From NCBI GenBank assembly GCA_958296015.1, contig CATQIH010000035.1, positions 62,001 to 126,000 of the forward strand: 64,000 bases of DNA, in the 5' to 3' direction. This document shows positions 54,001 through 62,769 of the stretch, piece after piece (positions within the stretch are counted from its first letter, which is position 1; the number at the start of each line of letters is the position of its first letter). A program made the position numbers and the translations under genes. The stretch comes from Cyclobacteriaceae bacterium. GTDB lineage: Bacteria > Bacteroidota > Bacteroidia > Cytophagales > Cyclobacteriaceae. The notes below the pieces were generated by a model, which saw only the letters and a program-made list of their open reading frames with translations, did no database searches and was not told where the DNA came from.

Positions 54001-54163
54001 GACCATCCTTTCCACTATCATAGGACTTGTCCCCTTTGTTTGGCAGGGGCAAAAAGAAGTGTTCTGGTTTGCTTTTGCAGCTGGTGTCATGGGAGGTCTG
54101 GCCTTTTCAGTAGTAGCTATACTGGTTTTCCTGCCCGTGTTTATCCTTCGGAAGAAGGAATGA
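51029..54163 (+). CDS. RND efflux transporter 2
   Basis: A 1044-residue RND protein, start at TTG 51029. N-terminal helix SVIVIFICLVIIGVSLIPFL, porter pieces (WPDASAKVIEQEVTTKLEGL, IEEISSVSSRGGGYINLRFK), and TM4 with SFGIIIDNSIVMIDHLRINK (Asp kept). In the second half YFICAILLESLWQPLAIIAM and VVNAGLFIINDFNNYQVAWP. It is more diverged than RND 1 and shorter in its loops, so it may have a special cargo or form a heteromer with RND 1. No second adaptor is present; the HlyD protein at 45368 may serve both. Confidence 0.88.
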   Translation: MNQPATYRPSSFSVIVIFICLVIIGVSLIPFLNVQLNPSRSSPNLSVSFSWPDASAKVIEQEVTTKLEGLFNSVKGIEEISSVSSRGGGYINLRFKENVNLDAVRFEIASLIRQSYHDLPEQVSYPYLSMAVANQQSEPVLTYTLNAAANTYYIQQYAESQVLPQLTRIEGVNDVRIFGATPYEWEIEFKADVIRNLGIRADDISEAINEYFSHSFLGKGTYTTSTLQEKETPLFLTLHKSDSLMWEQIPIQTTAERIIYLKDVATARFKEQAPDSYYRINGLNTVNIVIYPKKEVNNLKLAKQLKSIVPQISLPAGYSMIMAYDSTEYIDQELSKIGIRTLFSLIMLLVFVWLITWQLRYLLLITVSMVANLLIACLFYYLLHVQIHLYSLAGITISFGIIIDNSIVMIDHLRINKNLKIFRAIFAATLTTIGALVVVFFLEESQRLNLIDFAWVIIINLSVSVAIAWFFIPALMDKIRLVEVKKKRFIQRKRRIVKVSRFYERFLTFSIQWKWVFLIVFLLGFGIPLHWLPDSIEKETLWADAYNKTIGNRWFREELRPVMEKGLGGSLRLFTENVFENSFYTEPERTTLFVRGSMPEGCTVEQLNEALEKMENFISQFDEIELFQTSITGYQNSSIRIQFKPEYELSSFPFFLKSELESEAISLGGLDWSVYGVGQGFSNAIHDGYKSSRIMLEGYNYEQLYQYAEKLKLSLLENPRIKEIEVIGSDGWDVQAQYEFQVDFNNEYLALHEVTPFDFYTHLSNIAYREPVHQVYLNGGMQMVYVKSDDYNKFNIWDFNHSPIEVEEGLYKIANFGKISKEKNASDIYKFNQQYRLILAYDFIGPYQLELKVKEDHVEQVNHILPLGYKASIPVWKGWDKKEESQYYLILLIILIIYFICAILLESLWQPLAIIAMIPVSFIGIFLTFYLFDLNFDQGGFASFVMLAGLVVNAGLFIINDFNNYQVAWPHRQPRKLYVKAFNHKMMPIALTILSTIIGLVPFVWQGQKEVFWFAFAAGVMGGLAFSVVAILVFLPVFILRKKE

Positions 54164-54167
54164 AAAC

Positions 54168-55457
54168 CTAAAACAACTTCACATCTTTCAGAGCAATCAC
54201 CTCTTTTTTGCTATTGATCATGCGTTTGGTGCGTAGGTAGTAGTCTACATGGAGGGGATCATAATTGTCGGATGCCGGATCTATGCTGTTGATACTTACA
54301 TGTGCGGCTAAGCCTGGCGCATGGATGTACTCGTTGTTGCCAATCCACATGCCTACATGGGTAACGCGTTCGCGGGTACTGTCGGTGGCGGCGGTGCCAA
54401 AAAATAGCAGGTCTCCGGGACGAAGATGGCTAAAGTCTTTCTTGTCGTCTACTAGCTCACCGGCGTGTATCTGCTGTGAGGCATCGCGAGGCAGCAGGGT
54501 GCCGTTCATAAAATAAATGGTTTTGGTGAATCCGCTACAGTCGGCTGCTTTCGTTGAAGTGCCTCCCCACAGGTACGGGATGCCCATCATTTCCATAGCG
54601 GTGCTTACCAGCGTTTCTTCTGTGGGCTTGGCTTGCGATAGCCATACATTGAGCGGTTCTGCCTCTTCTTTGGCTACGTAGGCTTCCCGCCCGTCCGGCA
54701 GCTTTACCCAGTAAGTTTTATGCGCTTCGCCCAGCAATTCAAGCACGTTGCCTGCTACCAGGTCGGAGACGCTTTGCACCAGGCTTTCATCCTGATAGGC
54801 AAAGCCATATATGTGCTTAAAGATAAGTTTGTCTTTCTGCTGCCATGCCGCATACTCAGCCTGTGTCATGGGCTGAAAACTGCCTTGCATCCAGCTGATG
54901 TATTTATCGGGGGTTTGCACAAGGTGCCATTCTCCCTGTTTCTTTAGAATACGCAAAGGCGTACCCATAATAGCTTGTGTCGCCAGCTCCGCTGAATGTT
55001 TGGGTTGAGAGCGGATATTGGCAACAGAAATAGAAACCACACCCAGGGTATCTGCCCCTACCGATGCGTCGGGCAACAAATGAATGCTGTCTGTATAGGT
55101 TATGCCTGCGCTGTCCAGTTTGTGGCGTAATACATGGCGGGCACGGGGTTGGTCGGTTTCACCTTTTAAGATCAGGGTATCCTGCTGGCTTTTGGTTTCT
55201 ATAGAGAAAATAGCTACCCGTTTATCTGGTGCGTAGGCGGCGCGAACAACTTGTGCTAAGCTATCAGCTAGTATAGATTGGCTGCTCGTTTGTGTGGTCT
55301 CCTGGGGTTGATTACATCCGAAAGTGAATGCCAGAAATAAAATAAGTACAAAAGGTAAATTGTATATTATGGGCTTGGAAGAATATGTAACTTTGCCGCC
55401 TTTACTAGCGCAAGCGGACGCTTGCGCTAGTACATAGTATTTCTTATTTTTTATCAT
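54168..55457 (-). CDS. NlpC/P60 cysteine peptidase with SH3 domains
   Basis: A 429-residue envelope protein. After a hydrophobic stretch ending LAFTFGC (lipobox) come SH3-type modules (VVSISVANIRSQPKHSAELA, EWHLVQTPDKYISWMQGSFQ) and the NlpC/P60 domain with catalytic Cys in GIPYLWGGTSTKAADCSGFT and His in RERVTHVGMWIGNNEYIHAP. Such enzymes cut gamma-D-Glu-diamino acid bonds in peptidoglycan. The N-terminus is odd: the only ATG, at 55457, lies 14 bases inside the upstream gene, and residues about 9-20 are translated from a perfect hairpin repeat (55405-55430). No other ATG, GTG or TTG in frame precedes the signal peptide, so the repeat is inside the coding region or a rare start codon is used. 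Confidence 0.83.
   Translation of the reverse strand: MIKNKKYYVLAQASACASKGGKVTYSSKPIIYNLPFVLILFLAFTFGCNQPQETTQTSSQSILADSLAQVVRAAYAPDKRVAIFSIETKSQQDTLILKGETDQPRARHVLRHKLDSAGITYTDSIHLLPDASVGADTLGVVSISVANIRSQPKHSAELATQAIMGTPLRILKKQGEWHLVQTPDKYISWMQGSFQPMTQAEYAAWQQKDKLIFKHIYGFAYQDESLVQSVSDLVAGNVLELLGEAHKTYWVKLPDGREAYVAKEEAEPLNVWLSQAKPTEETLVSTAMEMMGIPYLWGGTSTKAADCSGFTKTIYFMNGTLLPRDASQQIHAGELVDDKKDFSHLRPGDLLFFGTAATDSTRERVTHVGMWIGNNEYIHAPGLAAHVSINSIDPASDNYDPLHVDYYLRTKRMINSKKEVIALKDVKLF
55405..55430. repeat. Perfect hairpin inside the NlpC/P60 5' end
   Basis: CTAGCGCAAGC (55405-55415) and GCTTGCGCTAG (55420-55430) form a perfect 11-bp stem with loop GGAC. The GGA loop recalls the hairpins at 30340-30433. 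It falls within the translated 5' end of the gene. Confidence 0.85.
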
Positions 55458-56727
55458 ACTTCAATTCAAATTTACTTAAATCAGGCTTGTGGTTTCTGGG
55501 CCTTTCTATTTCATACTCTAACATGGCTTGCCCTAAGTTTGCCATAAATGGCAAACCTATTTCATCATATTCATATTGATCGTCGTTAAAGATTTGGTCT
55601 TCATTGACATAGATGATGGCGGTTAGCAAAAACTCTACCTGATGATCGAGATCTACGATATAGGCATTGTCTATCAGGTATCCATAAGCCATGCCAATCT
55701 TATTGAAAATTCGGATATTATCAGGCATACGTTCGTGTGTATTACCGTAAATAAAAAACTTTACGTAGCTATCGTAATAGGTGGAATCTGCGCTATAGTT
55801 CGGATAGGCGGTTTCACGTGGAAGTTGCGACATGTATTGGTACAAAAACTTATAGTCATCCTCAGTGAGGTTAAATCGATTTTGTGCAGGCACGGCTTCC
55901 GGAAATAGCACAGCTTTGAGAATAGCCTGCAAATTGGCTACGGATATGTAGTTGTTCTGCCCGAAATCTTTGGGCTGCTCAATCAGAGAATCGTTCTCTA
56001 TATAGCCTTTGCCTTTCATGATGCTTTCTCCATAGCGGTAATCATTTGGGCTGCTTACCAAGTCTTGCTGGTATAGTATTTTGGCATTATCGTAAAATAC
56101 TACCGGATTGGTGTTTCGATTCTGTTCTGCATTATTGACAATTGCCAGCCGGTGTACGATGTGAATATCCTCATAGCCCTTGTTTGCCAGCTTGTCGTTG
56201 ATGTATTGCTGCCCCAGAAACTCATACAGGCGGTTATAGGCATCATTGTCGCTGGTTAGCAGGAGTTTTTTGATATAATGTGCCACCGAAGGCTTACCAG
56301 AGGCGGAAGTAGTGTCTGCTGTTACCCGTGTTTGTCCTTCATAAGCACTGTCGGTCAGCATGGTGGAATATTTGGTGAGTCCTTCTATATGCAGTTCATT
56401 GAGCTTTTCCAGGGCCAGCACAGCGATGGGCAGCTTGATGGCACTTGCCGGGTAGAAATAATTATTGGGATTCACACCGTAGGCATGTTCTGTAAAAGTT
56501 GGTTTGTTGGCGGAATCACGGTCAATCTGCGTATACAGTATCTGGACTTCATACTTCCGTGGGTTGCTTAGCACAGTATCTATTACAGGCGATTCCTGTT
56601 CTTTCAGTATTTCAAGCACCAGGTTATTGTTTGTGGGGTAACTACCATCTTCCTGTGCGCTGTCTTGGTTGGAAGAATTGCAGGAAATGAGGAAAAGAAG
56701 GAAGAAGGCTGTAAGATAGTGCTTCAT
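55444..56727 (-). CDS. Beta-lactamase-like serine hydrolase lipoprotein
   Basis: A 427-residue lipoprotein (signal KHYLTAFFLLFLISC). It fits the class A beta-lactamase/serine hydrolase fold: the Ser-x-x-Lys pair in FYPASAIKLPIAVLALEKLN, the SDN motif in LLLTSDNDAYNRLYEFLGQQ, and near the end FNKIGMAYGYLIDNAYIVD, where KTG appears as KIG. The changed third motif and the long C-terminal part suggest a hydrolase other than a true beta-lactamase. I use the ATG at 56727; a longer frame from 56781 would translate a hairpin and lacks a signal. Its stop overlaps the start of the NlpC gene, so both envelope genes are cotranscribed. Confidence 0.78.
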   Translation of the reverse strand: MKHYLTAFFLLFLISCNSSNQDSAQEDGSYPTNNNLVLEILKEQESPVIDTVLSNPRKYEVQILYTQIDRDSANKPTFTEHAYGVNPNNYFYPASAIKLPIAVLALEKLNELHIEGLTKYSTMLTDSAYEGQTRVTADTTSASGKPSVAHYIKKLLLTSDNDAYNRLYEFLGQQYINDKLANKGYEDIHIVHRLAIVNNAEQNRNTNPVVFYDNAKILYQQDLVSSPNDYRYGESIMKGKGYIENDSLIEQPKDFGQNNYISVANLQAILKAVLFPEAVPAQNRFNLTEDDYKFLYQYMSQLPRETAYPNYSADSTYYDSYVKFFIYGNTHERMPDNIRIFNKIGMAYGYLIDNAYIVDLDHQVEFLLTAIIYVNEDQIFNDDQYEYDEIGLPFMANLGQAMLEYEIERPRNHKPDLSKFELKYDKK

Positions 56728-56745
56728 ACTAAGGGCGAAGATCAT

Positions 56746-56770
56746 AGCGCAGGGCTTGAAGCCCTGCGCT
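56746..56770. repeat. Hairpin between lpd and the serine hydrolase gene
   Basis: AGCGCAGGGCT (56746-56756) and AGCCCTGCGCT (56760-56770) pair over 11 bp with loop TGA, 11 bases beyond the lpd stop. With no clear T-run it is more like a dispersed palindrome than a classical terminator. Confidence 0.7.
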
Positions 56771-56780
56771 GCTTGTAACA

Positions 56781-58181
56781 TTACATATGCAAAGCTCTGC
56801 CTTCGGTAGCGGCCAGGCTAGCTTCTTTGATGGCTTCGGTGAAAGTAGGGTGCGCGTGCGACATACGGGAGATATCTTCGGCAGAGGCACGGTATTCCAT
56901 CGCTACTACTGCTTCTGCGATCATATCGGCAGCTCTTGGGCCAATCATATGTACGCCCAGTATCTCATCGGTAGCTTCGTCGGCCAGCACTTTCACCAGT
57001 CCGTCCAGGTCGTTGCTGGCGCGGGCACGGCCCAGGGCTTTAAAGGGGAAGGAGCCGGTTTTGTATTTTCTGCCTTCTTCTTTCAATTGCTCTTCGGTGT
57101 AGCCTACGCTGGCAACCTCCGGCCAGGTATAGATCACGCTGGGGATCAGTAGGTAATTGAGGTGCGGTTTCTGACCGGCCAGCAGTTCGGCTACATATAC
57201 GCCTTCCTCTTCTGCTTTGTGTGCCAGCATCGGGCCTTTGTCTATCACATCACCGATGGCATAGATATTATCTACGCTGGTTTTCAGGTGTTCGTCTACC
57301 GGCACTTTGCCCTGCTTGTTGAGTTCAATGCCTACCTTATCCAGCCCAAGTCCTTCCGTGTAAGGCTTGCGGCCTACGGAGACCAAGCAAATGTCTCCTT
57401 TTATTGCTATTTCCTTACCGCCTTTATCATTAGCTTTCACTACTACTTCTTTGCCAGTGTTTTCTACAGCAGTCACTTTGTGTTGTAGCTTAAATTCTAT
57501 GCCCAACTTTTTGAGTACCTTCGTCAGTTCTTTGGATAGAGAACCGTCAATCAGCGGGGCAACGCGGTCCATGTATTCAATCACTGTTACTTTGGCACCC
57601 AAGCGGGCATAGACTGAACTCAGCTCCAGGCCAATGTAGCCTCCTCCTATCACAATCATATGTTTGGGGACTTGCTGGAATTCCAGTGCCTCAGTGCTGG
57701 TGATGATTCTTTCTTTATCGATGTTGATAAAGGGTAGCGAAGAAGGCTTGGAGCCAGTGGCGATGATCACATTTTTGGTGGTAAACTCTTTCTTGCCTTC
57801 TTCATGGGTTACTTCAATGGTATTTTTATCCTTAAATGAACCCATACCAGTGTAAACCTTCACCTTGTTCTTTTTCATCAGAAAAGCAACGCCTTCTACG
57901 GTTTTCTGCACCACGTCACGCTTGCGCTCAATCATCTTCGACAAGTCTACTTTCAGACTTTTCAGGCTGATGCCGTGCTGCTCGAAGTTGTCTTTAGCGT
58001 TGTGATAATGCTCCGAAGAATCTAAGAGTGCCTTAGACGGAATACATCCTACGTTGAGGCATGTACCTCCCAGGGCATCGTACTTCTCTACAATGGCCGT
58101 TTTCATACCCAACTGGGCACAGCGAATAGCACAGACGTATCCCCCCGGTCCGGAGCCTATGATTGTTACGTCGAAATCCAT
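56781..58181 (-). CDS. lpd: Dihydrolipoyl dehydrogenase (E3)
   Basis: A 466-residue flavoprotein that reoxidises the lipoyl groups of 2-oxoacid dehydrogenase complexes with NAD+. It has the FAD motif IIGSGPGGYVCAIRCAQLGM, the redox disulfide in GGTCLNVGCIPSKALLDSSE, NAD site VIGGGYIGLELSSVYARLGA, YAIGDVIDKGPMLAHKAEEE, and the C-terminal active-site SHAHPTFTEAIKEA (His-Pro-x-x-x-Glu). It lies downstream of sucB but behind a terminator-like hairpin, so it may have its own promoter and serve several complexes. Confidence 0.96.
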   Translation of the reverse strand: MDFDVTIIGSGPGGYVCAIRCAQLGMKTAIVEKYDALGGTCLNVGCIPSKALLDSSEHYHNAKDNFEQHGISLKSLKVDLSKMIERKRDVVQKTVEGVAFLMKKNKVKVYTGMGSFKDKNTIEVTHEEGKKEFTTKNVIIATGSKPSSLPFINIDKERIITSTEALEFQQVPKHMIVIGGGYIGLELSSVYARLGAKVTVIEYMDRVAPLIDGSLSKELTKVLKKLGIEFKLQHKVTAVENTGKEVVVKANDKGGKEIAIKGDICLVSVGRKPYTEGLGLDKVGIELNKQGKVPVDEHLKTSVDNIYAIGDVIDKGPMLAHKAEEEGVYVAELLAGQKPHLNYLLIPSVIYTWPEVASVGYTEEQLKEEGRKYKTGSFPFKALGRARASNDLDGLVKVLADEATDEILGVHMIGPRAADMIAEAVVAMEYRASAEDISRMSHAHPTFTEAIKEASLAATEGRALHM

Positions 58182-58220
58182 ATGTTATTGGTTTTTATAG
58201 TATTGTTAAAAATTATTCTA

Positions 58221-58254
58221 AAAAAAACCAGAAGCAATAAGGGCCTCTGGTTTT
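58221..58254 (-). terminator. Terminator between sucB and lpd
   Basis: Read on the minus strand, AAAACCAGA and TCTGGTTTT (58224-58232, 58246-58254 on plus) form a 9-bp stem with a 13-base loop, then a T-run. It lies 18 bases after the sucB stop. Confidence 0.75.
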
Positions 58255-58271
58255 GATGTTTTGGTGTCATT

Positions 58272-59945
58272 TTATATGCCCAAGAGTAGTCTGGCAGGGT
58301 CTTCCAGCAACTCTTTGATACGATACAGAAAGCTGACAGATTCTCTGCCATCTATCACCCTATGATCATAAGAAACGGCTACATACATGATCGGGCGTAT
58401 TTCTACTTGTCCATTAATAGCCACCGGACGTTCCACAATGTTGTGCATACCTAATATAGCCGATTGCGGCGCATTGATAATAGGCGTGGAGAGCATAGAC
58501 CCAAACACACCACCATTGGTGATAGTGAAGGTGCCGCCTGTCATTTCTTCAATGCTCAGTTTATTATCGCGGGCTTTGGTGGCCAGTCTGATAATTTCTT
58601 TCTCAATCTGATCGAAGCTTAGCTTATCCGCATCGCGGATGACGGGCACTACCAGGCCGCGAGGCGTAGAAACAGCAACAGACACATCGCAGTAGTCGTT
58701 GTATACCAGTTCGTCGCCATCTATCATAGCATTGACAGCCGGCCATTCTTTGAGTGCCATACAGGCAGCTTTGGTAAAGAACGACATAAAGCCAAGGTTA
58801 ATGTCGTACTTGTCTTTGAAAGCCTCTTTGTACTTTTTGCGCAAATCCATCACTGGCTTCATATCTACTTCATTGAAAGTAGTAAGCATGGCTGTTTCGT
58901 TTTTTACAGACACTAATCTGCGGGAGATTGTCTTGCGCAGGTTGGTCATCTTCTCACGACGCTGCGCTCTCTCGTTGTTGGTAGTAGCTGCTGGTGGTGC
59001 TGCTTCTTTTTGAGGTTGAGGCTGTGGTGCGGCTTTTGGCTGTTCCGTTGGGGCTTCTTGTTTGGCTTGTGGCTTCTGGGCCTGCTCGGCATCTTCTTTG
59101 GTAATTCTGCCGTCTCTTCCCGTACCTTTCACCGCTTCAGGACTGATGCCTCTTTCGGCCAGAATTTTGGTGGCTGCCGGAGAAGCATGTCCGGTAGCAT
59201 AAGTTTCTTCTTCAGATTCCGCCTGATCATCAACTTTGGCTTTTTTATCTTCTGCGGTGCTTTTGCTTCCTTCTGCCTGTGGCTGCGTTGCTTTTGCACT
59301 ACTCTCCCCTTTTTTGTCGGGTTTAATGGTGCAAGCCAGAGAGCCTATTTCCAACGTAGTACCGGGTTCTGCTACAATGGTCAGTGTACCGCTTGCTTCG
59401 GCAGTGAGCTCGAACGTGGCTTTATCAGACTCTATTTCTGCAATCACTTCATCCATTTCTACATGGTCGCCATTGCTTTTAGACCATGAAGATATAGAAA
59501 CTTCTGTGATAGACTCTCCTACTGCGGGTATCTTCATCTCTATCACTCCTGCCTCTCCTTTGGTTTCTGATTCAGCTTTGAGAGGTTCTTTGGTAGGAGC
59601 ACTTGCTTCTTCTTTGGTTACTTTTTTATCTTCCTCTTTCGGTTCTTCTTTTCTCTCTTTCTTAGGTTGGGCTTTCTCAGGTTGCTTGCCCGCTTTTCCG
59701 TTGCTTTTCGCTTCAGTATCTATTTCGCAAATAACCGAGCCTACTTCTACCACGTTGCCTTCCTTAACCGTAATGTTCAAAACGCCGGCTTGCTCAGCCA
59801 TCAGTTCGAAAGTAGCTTTATCAGATTCAAGCTCAGCAATCATCTCATCCATTTCTACATAGTCACCATCTTTTTTTGTCCACGAGGCGATGGTAACTTC
59901 TGTGATTGATTCACCAACGGCAGGCACTTTAATTTCTAAGCTCAT
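58272..59945 (-). CDS. sucB: 2-oxoglutarate dehydrogenase E2 with two lipoyl domains
   Basis: A 557-residue dihydrolipoyl succinyltransferase. Two lipoyl domains are present: residues 1-78 with lipoyl Lys43 ([12 protein letters not shown]) and residues 133-210 with Lys175 ([12 protein letters not shown]), joined by a charged Lys/Glu/Pro linker. Then come the E1/E3-binding domain ([20 protein letters not shown]) and the catalytic domain ending [20 protein letters not shown] (HxxxDG). Many SucB proteins have one lipoyl domain and about 400 residues, so the extra domain is notable though known in some lineages. The gene starts 33 bases after the sucA stop. Downstream is a terminator, then lpd. 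Confidence 0.94.
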   Translation of the reverse strand: MSLEIKVPAVGESITEVTIASWTKKDGDYVEMDEMIAELESDKATFELMAEQAGVLNITVKEGNVVEVGSVICEIDTEAKSNGKAGKQPEKAQPKKERKEEPKEEDKKVTKEEASAPTKEPLKAESETKGEAGVIEMKIPAVGESITEVSISSWSKSNGDHVEMDEVIAEIESDKATFELTAEASGTLTIVAEPGTTLEIGSLACTIKPDKKGESSAKATQPQAEGSKSTAEDKKAKVDDQAESEEETYATGHASPAATKILAERGISPEAVKGTGRDGRITKEDAEQAQKPQAKQEAPTEQPKAAPQPQPQKEAAPPAATTNNERAQRREKMTNLRKTISRRLVSVKNETAMLTTFNEVDMKPVMDLRKKYKEAFKDKYDINLGFMSFFTKAACMALKEWPAVNAMIDGDELVYNDYCDVSVAVSTPRGLVVPVIRDADKLSFDQIEKEIIRLATKARDNKLSIEEMTGGTFTITNGGVFGSMLSTPIINAPQSAILGMHNIVERPVAINGQVEIRPIMYVAVSYDHRVIDGRESVSFLYRIKELLEDPARLLLGI

Positions 59946-59978
59946 AATAGAGTAATCGTTATTTTTTCTAATGTTTTT

Positions 59979-62717
59979 TTATGCAAAAGCTCTGGTGACA
60001 ATTTCCTGCTGCTCTTTGACATGCAGTTTTCCATATCCGGTAGCTGGCGACGCACTGGGCTTTCTGGAAATAAGCTCCATCGTCACCTGACGATAGTTTC
60101 TAAGCATATAGGCCCAGGCACCCATATTTTCAGGTTCTTCCTGCACCCAGTAGAAGTTGGCACCTTTGTACTTGGTCAGCTCTTTGGTTACCTGCTTTTC
60201 AGGAAACGGGTGTAACTGCTCTATTCGAACAATTGCTACATCTTTTCGTTTGTCTTGCGCCTGTTTTTCTAACAAATCATAGTATATTTTTCCGCTGCAA
60301 AGCAAAACCTTCTTAACAGATTTTGCAGTAGCGTACTTATCTCCGATCACTTCTCTGAACCGGCCGGTAGTAAATTCAGCAAGGGGAGATACCACCTTGG
60401 GGTGCCGCAGCAGAGACTTAGGCGACATTACAATGAGTGGCTTCCGGAATGGCCATGCCAGTTGCCTTCTCAATGCATGAAAGAAGTTGGATGGCTCGGT
60501 AATATTGCAAACCACGATGTTATAGTCGGCAGAAAGTTGTAAGAAGCGTTCCGGACGTGCATTGGAGTGCTCCGGCCCTTGGCCTTCGTAGCCGTGTGGT
60601 AGTAGCAATACCAGGCCGGTCATGCGCTGCCATTTGGTTTCGCTGGTGGTGATAAACTGGTCTATCATCACCTGTGCGCCGTTGGCAAAATCTCCAAACT
60701 GGGCTTCCCAGATTACCAGTGCGTTTGGGTTAGCCATAGCATAGCCAAATTCAAAGCCCAAAACACCATATTCGGAAAGTAGCGTATTATAAATCTGAAA
60801 CCTCTCCTGACCCTCTTCAATGTGGTTGAGGTTGATATAAGGCTCATTGGTTTCTGCATCGTGTATCACGGCATGTCTATGCGAGAAAGTGCCACGCTGC
60901 GTATCCTGCCCTGCAAGCCTGACAATGCTGTGTTCCAATAGCAGTGAACCATACGCCATGAGTTCGGCAGCAGCCCAGTTCAGTTCTTTCTTCTCAAAGA
61001 ACATATCCTTACGTAGCTCAAATTGCTTCTCTATTTGCCTGATAGGTGTGAACCCTTCGGGAAGCGTAGTAAGCGCTTTGGCTACTTTGTCTACTTCTTC
61101 CTGCTTGATTCCGGTTTCCGGAGACAACTCAAAATCCTTAGGGTCTGATTGTCTCATATCCTTCCACTCAAGTTCCATGGGCTGATAATAGTAAGGCAGT
61201 GGCTTTTGCTTTACCATGTTGAGCCTGTCCTGTAAAAGTGATCTGAACTCATTGTCCATATCCTCTGCCAGTTCTGCGTCTACGTCGCCTCGTTCTATCA
61301 ATTTCTTGTTGTAGACCTCTCTGGGATTAGGATGCTTGGATATGATGTTGTACAGCGAAGGCTGTGTAAATTTAGGTTCGTCGCTTTCGTTGTGCCCATG
61401 CCGACGGTAGCAAACCATATCGATAAAAACATCCCTATGAAATTTCTGTCTAAATTCTACAGCCGTCTTGATACAAAACATCACGGCTTCAGGATCATCT
61501 CCATTAACATGGAAAACGGGTGAATCTATTACCTTAGCTACATCCGATGAGTAGATACTGGTACGGGCATCATCAAAGTCTGTCGTAAATCCTACCTGGT
61601 TGTTGATGGTAAAGTGGATAGTGCCACCAGTATAATAGCCTTCCAACTGCGACATCTGCGCAACCTCATAAACAACCCCCTGCCCAGCAATGGCCGCATC
61701 TCCATGAATCAGAATACAGAGTATCTCATCGTAGTTATTTTGGTACTGGCGGTCTGCTTTGGCTCTGGCAAAACCCTCTACCACAGGGTCTACTGCTTCC
61801 AGGTGAGAAGGGTTAGGTGACAATTTGAGGTTTACTTCCTTTTTGTTGGGTGTAGTTACCGCACTTGAATAGCCCATATGATACTTCACATCGCCATCGC
61901 CATGTGCCAGGTCAGGCTCTACTGTTCCTTCAAACTCGTTAAAAATTTGCTCATAGGTTTTGTTCAGTATATTTGCCAGCACATTCAGCCTGCCTCTGTG
62001 GGCCATACCAATGATCACTTCCTTTACGCCCATATCTGCCCCATAATTGATGATACCATCCAGAGCCGGAATGGTTGTCTCACCTCCTTCCAGTGAGAAG
62101 CGTTTCTGGCCTAGATATTTGGTATGCAGAAAATTCTCAAATACTACCGCCTCATTCAGCTTGTAGAGCATACGGGTCTTTTCTTCTTTGGTAGGCGAAT
62201 ACTTCAGTGAGTCTACTTCCGCTTTCTGCTTCACCCAATCCATAATTTCCCGGTCTCTTATATAAGTATATTCAAAACCTATATGACCCACATAGATTTC
62301 TCTAAGCATCTCGATGATCTTGCGGAGTGTAGTACGTCCGAGGCCAACTTCTTCGCCGGCGTTAAATTCCACATCCAGATCGGCTTCTGTCAAGCCAAAA
62401 TGCTTGATATCGAGATTCGCTTTGCGGTCTTTACGCTGACGTACCGGATTAGTCTTTGATTCCAAATGACCACGACGGCGATAATTTCTGATAAGTTTCC
62501 TCACCTGTATCTCGCGGGCATCCATTTCTGTTTGGGCAGAGAGGGAACCAGCCTGTCCATTGCTGGGTTTACCGTTGTAGTTGGCAAGGGAAAAGTTATA
62601 ACCTTCAAAAAATTTCTTCCAGCTTTCATCCACCAAAGCAGGATCTTCCTGATAAGATTGGTACATTTTATCTATGTAACCAGGATCAGCATTAGAGATA
62701 TAAGAGTATTTATCCAT
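59979..62717 (-). CDS. sucA: 2-oxoglutarate dehydrogenase E1
   Basis: A 912-residue thiamine-diphosphate enzyme that decarboxylates 2-oxoglutarate in the citric acid cycle and reductively succinylates the E2 lipoyl group. Motifs: EVIIGMAHRGRLNVLANILN, the ThDP/Mg site LIHGDAAIAGQGVVYEVAQM, TIHFTINNQVGFTTDFDDAR, CYRRHGHNESDEPKFTQPSL and, in the C-terminal transketolase half, FEFGYAMANPNALVIWEAQF and LLPHGYEGQGPEHSNARPER. The ending WVQEEPENMGAW is standard. The start MDKYSYISNADPGYIDKM is well conserved and sits 21 bases after a promoter-like TATATTTG. sucA-sucB form an operon. Confidence 0.97.
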   Translation of the reverse strand: MDKYSYISNADPGYIDKMYQSYQEDPALVDESWKKFFEGYNFSLANYNGKPSNGQAGSLSAQTEMDAREIQVRKLIRNYRRRGHLESKTNPVRQRKDRKANLDIKHFGLTEADLDVEFNAGEEVGLGRTTLRKIIEMLREIYVGHIGFEYTYIRDREIMDWVKQKAEVDSLKYSPTKEEKTRMLYKLNEAVVFENFLHTKYLGQKRFSLEGGETTIPALDGIINYGADMGVKEVIIGMAHRGRLNVLANILNKTYEQIFNEFEGTVEPDLAHGDGDVKYHMGYSSAVTTPNKKEVNLKLSPNPSHLEAVDPVVEGFARAKADRQYQNNYDEILCILIHGDAAIAGQGVVYEVAQMSQLEGYYTGGTIHFTINNQVGFTTDFDDARTSIYSSDVAKVIDSPVFHVNGDDPEAVMFCIKTAVEFRQKFHRDVFIDMVCYRRHGHNESDEPKFTQPSLYNIISKHPNPREVYNKKLIERGDVDAELAEDMDNEFRSLLQDRLNMVKQKPLPYYYQPMELEWKDMRQSDPKDFELSPETGIKQEEVDKVAKALTTLPEGFTPIRQIEKQFELRKDMFFEKKELNWAAAELMAYGSLLLEHSIVRLAGQDTQRGTFSHRHAVIHDAETNEPYINLNHIEEGQERFQIYNTLLSEYGVLGFEFGYAMANPNALVIWEAQFGDFANGAQVMIDQFITTSETKWQRMTGLVLLLPHGYEGQGPEHSNARPERFLQLSADYNIVVCNITEPSNFFHALRRQLAWPFRKPLIVMSPKSLLRHPKVVSPLAEFTTGRFREVIGDKYATAKSVKKVLLCSGKIYYDLLEKQAQDKRKDVAIVRIEQLHPFPEKQVTKELTKYKGANFYWVQEEPENMGAWAYMLRNYRQVTMELISRKPSASPATGYGKLHVKEQQEIVTRAFA

Positions 62718-62738
62718 AGTGTTGTAAATTCATTAAGG

Positions 62739-62769
62739 CAAATATAGGAATACCTTTAATTACAATAAA
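62739..62769 (-). promoter_or_regulatory. Candidate sigma promoter of sucAB
   Basis: On the minus strand a perfect -7 box TATATTTG (62739-62746 on plus) is preceded by TTTA after exactly 19 bases (62766-62769). The spacing is that of Bacteroidota promoters, and the box is 21 bases from the ATG. Confidence 0.55.

Noticed and set aside
55444-56727. True class A beta-lactamase (resistance gene)
   Set aside because: The Ser-x-x-Lys and SDN motifs are present but KTG reads KIG and the protein is a long lipoprotein; resistance is not supported.
59010-59862. Long plus-strand frames opposite sucB
   Set aside because: They mirror the low-complexity linkers and lipoyl domains of sucB on the other strand and have no start context or similarity.
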